A program made the position numbers and the translations under genes. Below, piece after piece: positions 61,101 through 64,000 of a stretch of 64,000 nt of DNA. Source of the DNA: Rubrivivax sp. SCN 71-131. GTDB taxonomy: Bacteria; Pseudomonadota; Gammaproteobacteria; Burkholderiales; Burkholderiaceae_C. The stretch is from the NCBI GenBank assembly GCA_001724995.1, contig MEFD01000013.1, positions 186,001 through 250,000 on the forward strand, given 5' to 3'. Position 1 is the stretch's first letter, and every line of letters begins with the position of its first letter. The notes under the pieces are model-generated. The model saw nothing but the letters and a program-made list of their open reading frames with translations, did not search any database and had not been told where the DNA came from.

Positions 61101-61694
61101 CTCACCGGCTACCAGGACGCGGCCTACGCCCGCACGTACGAGGCCTTCGTGCAGCACGTGCAGGCGGCGGAATCACGCCTGGGCGAAGGCCGCGCCTTGT
61201 CCGAGGCGGTGGCGCACAACCTCTTCAGGCTCATGGCCTACAAGGACGAGTACGAGGTCGCGCGGCTGCACACCGACCCGGCCTTCATCGAGAAGATCGA
61301 GTCGATGTTCGAGGGCGACTACCGCATCGTGCACCACCTGGCGCCGCCGCTCACGGCCAGGCGCAACGACCGCGGCGAACTCGTCAAGCAGCCCTACGGC
61401 CCGTGGGTGCGCAGGCTCTTCGGTGTGCTGGCGAAGATGAAGGGCCTGCGCGGCAGCGCGCTCGACCTCTTCGGCCGCAGCGCGGAACGCCGCAGCGAGC
61501 GCGCGCTGATCCAGGAGTACCGCGCCGGCATCGAGGAACTGCTGCGCGGCCTGAGCGCGGCCAGGCTGCCGCTGGCCGCCGAGATCGCGAGCATCCCCGA
61601 CGAGATCCGCGGCTTCGGCCACGTCAAGGAGCGCAACCTGCTGGCGGCGCGCGTGAAATGGGACCGCCTGATGGCGCAGTGGCGCGGGGCCTGA
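58158..61694 (+). CDS. Indolepyruvate ferredoxin oxidoreductase, fused alpha-gamma-type form
   Basis: Very large enzyme of 1178 residues that oxidatively decarboxylates aryl- or branched-chain 2-oxoacids to acyl-CoA, reducing ferredoxin. The N-terminal pyrimidine-binding domain has YRGSPLGGYD. The TPP-binding core has SGCPHNTSTRVPEGS and GDGTYYHSG. Cysteines of Fe-S clusters start at C665 (CEGCGDC, then C677), with more in STCNKDFSCVKGFCPS. A gamma-type domain (GVGGTGVITIGQLL) and a C-terminal extension follow. It is one of the single-chain forms common in aerobic Proteobacteria. Confidence 0.92.
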   Translation: MNAPLPDAVRKALESVTLDDKYTLERGRAFMSGVQALVRLPMLQRVRDAAAGLNTAGYVSGYRGSPLGGYDQALWQARTHLAAQNIVFQPAVNEELAATAIWGTQLLDLFPDKKKFDGVFGIWYGKGPGVDRSGDAFKHANMAGTARHGGVIAVAGDDHVAKSSTAAHQSDHIFKACGLPVFFPSNVQEILDLGLHAFAMSRFAGVWAGMKTIQEVVESSASVVIDAQRVPIVLPEDFTMPPGGVHVRWPDHALEQEARLFDFKWYAALAYVRSNRLNRDLVRGDRDRFGLIASGKAYNDMRQALHDLGIDDDDCRRLGIRVHKVAVVWPLEATIARHFAQGLQEILVVEEKRQLIEYQLKEELYNWRDDVRPNVLGKFDEAEGDVSGGEWSRANPSANTLLRAKADLNPSIIARAIARRLKKLGVDADTARHLDARIAFIDAREQALARIPAGGERTPWFCSGCPHNTSTRVPEGSRAAAGIGCHFMATWMDRRTITFSQMGGEGVSWLGQAPFTTEQHLFANLGDGTYYHSGVLAVRQAIAAGVSITYKILFNDAVAMTGGQPVDGTLRVPEMTRELEAEGAKKIVVVTDEPEKYEAVQSRLAPGVTVRHRDALDAVQRELRAVPGCTILIYDQTCATEKRRRRKRGTLATPAKTVLINELVCEGCGDCSVQSNCLSVEPVETEFGRKRQINQSTCNKDFSCVKGFCPSFVTIEGGTRKAVRREPRGDLAAMPPLPEPALPPAEQACAILVAGVGGTGVITIGQLLGMAAHLEGKGVVTQDAGGLAQKGGAAWSHVQIAERPEALFTTKVETAQADLVLACDAIVAATRPTLQVMHPGRTFVALNSHGTPTAALIGDPNWQFPGARCEEAIAATVGHARLATFDAEQAAVQLLGESIYANPLLLGYAWQRGRIPLARESLLQAMALNGVQVHNNQAAFEWGRHCAHDLAAVQARFVAQQAIRQASQPSLDERVARRVDFLTGYQDAAYARTYEAFVQHVQAAESRLGEGRALSEAVAHNLFRLMAYKDEYEVARLHTDPAFIEKIESMFEGDYRIVHHLAPPLTARRNDRGELVKQPYGPWVRRLFGVLAKMKGLRGSALDLFGRSAERRSERALIQEYRAGIEELLRGLSAARLPLAAEIASIPDEIRGFGHVKERNLLAARVKWDRLMAQWRGA

Positions 61695-61701
61695 TCCGTC
61701 C

Positions 61702-61980
61702 TCAGTGCGCGATCACCGGCTGCTGCGCCAGTGCGCCGTAGCGGCCGATGAACTCGTCGAAGGCCTCGGGGCTCGGGTCCGAGTCGGCGATCGCCTGCAC
61801 GCCGGACTTGAAGTGCTCGGCAAGAGCGCCTTCGATGAAGATCTCCTTGCGTGCCAGCTTGTCGACGATCTCGAAGCCGCCGCGACCGGGGCCGGGGCCG
61901 GGCGGCGCCTCGCCGCCGGCCTCCTGCGACAGGTCGACCTGCACGACCGCGTAGCTGTCCGAGTTGTAGAGCAGTTGCAT
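61702..61980 (-). CDS. DUF3567 small protein
   Basis: Protein of 92 residues matching DUF3567, a family I know only from betaproteobacteria. The N-terminus MQLLYNSDSYAVVQVD and the DKLARKEIFIEGALAEHFKSGV segment are typical. A glycine/proline insert (about 25-35) interrupts it. Function is unknown. It ends 8 bases from the convergent oxidoreductase stop. Confidence 0.85.
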   Translation of the reverse strand: MQLLYNSDSYAVVQVDLSQEAGGEAPPGPGPGRGGFEIVDKLARKEIFIEGALAEHFKSGVQAIADSDPSPEAFDEFIGRYGALAQQPVIAH

Positions 61981-62024
61981 GGTCGGGACTCCTTGGCACG
62001 CAGGTGGCGTCCGCATCGTGGATA

Positions 62025-62879
62025 TCAAGGGATGAGCACGAACTGCAAGGCTTCGCCGTCGCGGCCGTTGCTCAGCCGCATGCGCACCGGCAGGTGGTGG
62101 CGCCCCGGGTCGAGCCAGACCTCGACTGCGGTATCGAAGGGCTTGCGCGGCTCGCGCTTCAGCGCCAGCGCCTCGAGCGTGCGGCCACCCACCAGCGCGA
62201 TGGTTTCGAGCCCGGTGACGGTGAAGGTCCAGACGTCGCTGTCGCCGCGCGAGCCGCTGACCGCCATCTCGACCTGCGCGCCGGGGCGCCAGCGCGGCGG
62301 ATCCGCCTCGACGATGGCCGCGAGCTGCGCCATCCACGACAGCCGGTCCTGCGCGCCCGGCACCAGCGGATGCTGGGCCTCGTCACCCGAATAGGTGATC
62401 AGCCCGCGCTCGCGCTGGAAGCTGGCGGCGCGCTGCTCGCGCCCGCGCCGACGATCGAGGAAGCGCTCGGGCGCGATCCCGGCGGCGTCGAAGCCGCCGC
62501 GGCTGGTCTGCCACAGCAGCGTCAAGCCGAACACCGTGCCCTGCAACTGCATCTCGTAGCGGTCGCCGTCGCGCTGCCAGCGCAGTTCGCCTTCGCCGCC
62601 GAGGGCGCCGCGGCGCAGGTCGTAGCGCAGCACGGCCGAGGGCGGTATGCGCGTGCGATAGGTCGGCGGCGCGGCCGCGGCACCCGCCGCTGCCGCAAGC
62701 TGGCGCACCGTGAGGGCGCGCGGCGGCTCGGATTGCACGCGCGGCACCACCGCGGTCCATCCGGCCAGCAGCACGCCATGCGCGGCGAGCACGGCAACGG
62801 CCCAGAAGGCCAGGCCGAGGACATGGGCGCGGGCGGCGCAGGCGCGCCGCCGGCCGTCGGGAGTCGCAGGGGTGAACAC
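62025..62879 (-). CDS. DUF3108 protein, membrane-anchored
   Basis: Protein of 284 residues with one N-terminal transmembrane helix (about 20-43) and a periplasmic beta-rich domain matching DUF3108 (SAVLRYDLRRGALGGEGELRWQ, then RRGREQRAASFQRE). The start is GTG. It is divergent from the FAH-family gene by 46 bases. The family has no agreed function. Confidence 0.8.
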   Translation of the reverse strand: MFTPATPDGRRRACAARAHVLGLAFWAVAVLAAHGVLLAGWTAVVPRVQSEPPRALTVRQLAAAAGAAAAPPTYRTRIPPSAVLRYDLRRGALGGEGELRWQRDGDRYEMQLQGTVFGLTLLWQTSRGGFDAAGIAPERFLDRRRGREQRAASFQRERGLITYSGDEAQHPLVPGAQDRLSWMAQLAAIVEADPPRWRPGAQVEMAVSGSRGDSDVWTFTVTGLETIALVGGRTLEALALKREPRKPFDTAVEVWLDPGRHHLPVRMRLSNGRDGEALQFVLIP

Positions 62880-62925
62880 GGGACAATGGTGCCATCGACC
62901 GCCCGCCGGCGCCCGCCTGCACCCC

Positions 62926-63837
62926 ATGAAGCTTGCCACTCTCGACGACGGCTCACGCGACGGCCAGCTCGTCGTCGTCTCGCGCGACCTCGCCAGCGCC
63001 CACCACGCCAGCGCCGTCGCCACCCGCATGCAGCAGCTGCTCGACGACTGGAACTTCCTCTCGCCGCAGCTCGAGGACCTGTACGCCGCGCTCAACGCCG
63101 GCCGGGCGCGTCATGCCTTTGCCTTCGATCCGCGCCGCTGCAGGGCACCGCTGCCGCGCGCCTTCTGCCGCGCCGGCGCGCCGGGGCACCGCCCCCCGGC
63201 GTCCGTGGGCGACGATGCGGGCACGGAGGCGATGGATGCCGCGGCCACGCCGCCGGAGTTGCGCCTGGCGCCCGGCGACGCGCTGCTCGGGCCCTGCGAG
63301 GACATCGTCCTGGTGCCCGGCGAGGCGGCAATCGACTGCGCCGCGGGGCTCGCGGTGATCAGCGGCGACATCGCCGCCGGCGCCACGCCGACGCAGGCGC
63401 TCGAAGGCGTGCGCCTGCTGGCGCTGGTCGGCGACTGGATGCTGCCCGAGCTCGTGGCGAGCGCCTTCGCGCCGCTGGCGGTGACGCCGGACGAGCTCGG
63501 CCCGGCCTGGCGCGACGGCCGCGTGCACCTGCCGCTGCAGATGCGCTGCCGCGGCGCCACAGGTGAAGCGGTCGACGCCGACGCGGCGATGACGCACGAC
63601 TTCGGCGCGCTGCTGGCCGAACTCGCGCGCCGACGCGGCCTGCGCGCGGGCAGCCTCGTCGGCAGCGGGCCGTTGATCCACGCGGCAACGGCAGCAGCAG
63701 CCTGCGGGCCCGCCCTGCGGCGCGGCGATCGCGTGCGCATCGAGATGACTGCGCCGGGCGGCGGCAGCGTCTTCGGGGCCATCGAGCAGGAGGTTGCCGC
63801 CGCGGTCCCGGCGGCAGCGGACACGGGCACGAACTGA
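62926..63837 (+). CDS. Degenerate fumarylacetoacetate hydrolase-family protein
   Basis: Protein of 303 residues. Both ends match FAH-family hydrolases (KLATLDDGSRDGQLVVVSRD and DWNFLSPQLEDLY at the start; GSVFGAIEQEV at the end). The metal-binding core is lost: the segment where FAH proteins read DFEAEVAV is DCAAGLAV (137-144), so both ligand glutamates are gone. Two inner stretches (near 80-110 and 168-182) are shortened or divergent. The frame is intact and codon use normal, so this looks like a maintained non-catalytic paralogue rather than a fresh pseudogene. The family comparison is from memory. Confidence 0.75.
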   Translation: MKLATLDDGSRDGQLVVVSRDLASAHHASAVATRMQQLLDDWNFLSPQLEDLYAALNAGRARHAFAFDPRRCRAPLPRAFCRAGAPGHRPPASVGDDAGTEAMDAAATPPELRLAPGDALLGPCEDIVLVPGEAAIDCAAGLAVISGDIAAGATPTQALEGVRLLALVGDWMLPELVASAFAPLAVTPDELGPAWRDGRVHLPLQMRCRGATGEAVDADAAMTHDFGALLAELARRRGLRAGSLVGSGPLIHAATAAAACGPALRRGDRVRIEMTAPGGGSVFGAIEQEVAAAVPAAADTGTN

Positions 63838-63886
63838 AGCCACGGCGCACAATGCCACGGCCTGCCCCCACCGGATGCCGCATGCC

Positions 63887-64000
63887 ATGACCACGCCCGA
63901 CTTCGCCCACATGGTCCCCGGTTTCGACTTCCTGCAGGGCCTCATGAAGAGCGCCGGCAGCAGCCTGCCCGGCGCGAGCCAGTGGATCGCACCGACGCTG
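63887..64000 (+). CDS. phaM: PhaM-like PHA granule protein, N-terminal fragment
   Basis: The first 38 codons before the window ends. The sequence (DFAHMVPGFDFLQGLMKSAG and GASQWIAPTL) resembles the start of PhaM, which links the PHB synthase and granules to the nucleoid in Cupriavidus and relatives. Confidence is limited by length; the characteristic C-terminal basic repeats lie outside. Confidence 0.75.
   Translation, partial: MTTPDFAHMVPGFDFLQGLMKSAGSSLPGASQWIAPTL

Noticed and set aside
57966..61157. Open frame of over 1000 codons antisense to the indolepyruvate oxidoreductase
   Set aside because: Shadow of a real gene; no family motifs and no sensible start.

Overview
The window is high-GC, gene-dense DNA from a betaproteobacterium, most likely Burkholderiales. 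This is inferred from the start of a PhaM-type PHA granule protein at the right edge, a DUF3567 gene, a PEP-CTERM protein, an SAH riboswitch ahead of ahcY, and the dapF-DUF484-xerC and folM-folB-ttcA orders. A cytochrome cd1 nitrite reductase (nirS) cut by the left edge points to a denitrifier. I see no rRNA, tRNA, CRISPR array, IS element or prophage. The content is mostly chromosomal housekeeping with small accessory insertions.

Left part (1-13.4 kb). nirS runs off the left edge behind an FNR/DNR-type palindrome. Divergent from it are a TonB-dependent receptor and a hemerythrin-like HHE protein. Next come a TonB-like proline-rich protein without a recognisable TonB C-terminal domain and a membrane-anchored coiled-coil receiver protein. 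After an SDR and an acyl-CoA dehydrogenase, a DUF2868 membrane protein and a DUF3482 GTPase run directly into trkA and trkH (potassium uptake).

Trehalose and envelope (13.4-24.5 kb). A GH15 hydrolase is divergent from otsA, whose product carries an unusual N-terminal two-helix membrane sensor-like region. otsB, a MarR regulator and a DUF1513 Tat protein follow. On the minus strand lie xerC, a DUF484 gene, dapF and two lipid A acyltransferases.

Methyl cycle (24.5-33 kb). metK, ahcY (with a clear SAH riboswitch) and metF make up the S-adenosylmethionine cycle, with a 5-formyl-THF cyclo-ligase next to metF. Two toxin-antitoxin modules are lodged here: mntA-hepT, with a frameshifted toxin, after metK, and a FitAB/VapBC pair between ahcY and metF. 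A small hexameric tyrosine-coordinated heme protein gene is divergent from ahcY.

Middle (33-43.7 kb). Lytic transglycosylase, glutathione S-transferase and cca are followed by an FHA-EAL protein, a MidA methyltransferase, folM-folB-ttcA-DUF4136, and a secreted vWA/PEP-CTERM protein behind a good sigma-54 promoter.

Right part (43.7-64 kb). A TPR protein is followed by a cell-wall-oriented stretch: glmU, a BadF-family sugar kinase, an AmiD-like amidase, a LysR regulator, a D-Ala-D-Ala dipeptidase and PBP4. A second large TonB receptor, an M14 deacylase-like protein, a diguanylate cyclase with a changed GGDEF motif, a giant indolepyruvate oxidoreductase, DUF3567, DUF3108, a degenerate FAH-family protein and partial phaM complete the window. 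Many junctions are ATGA-type overlaps, and several genes start with GTG or TTG.
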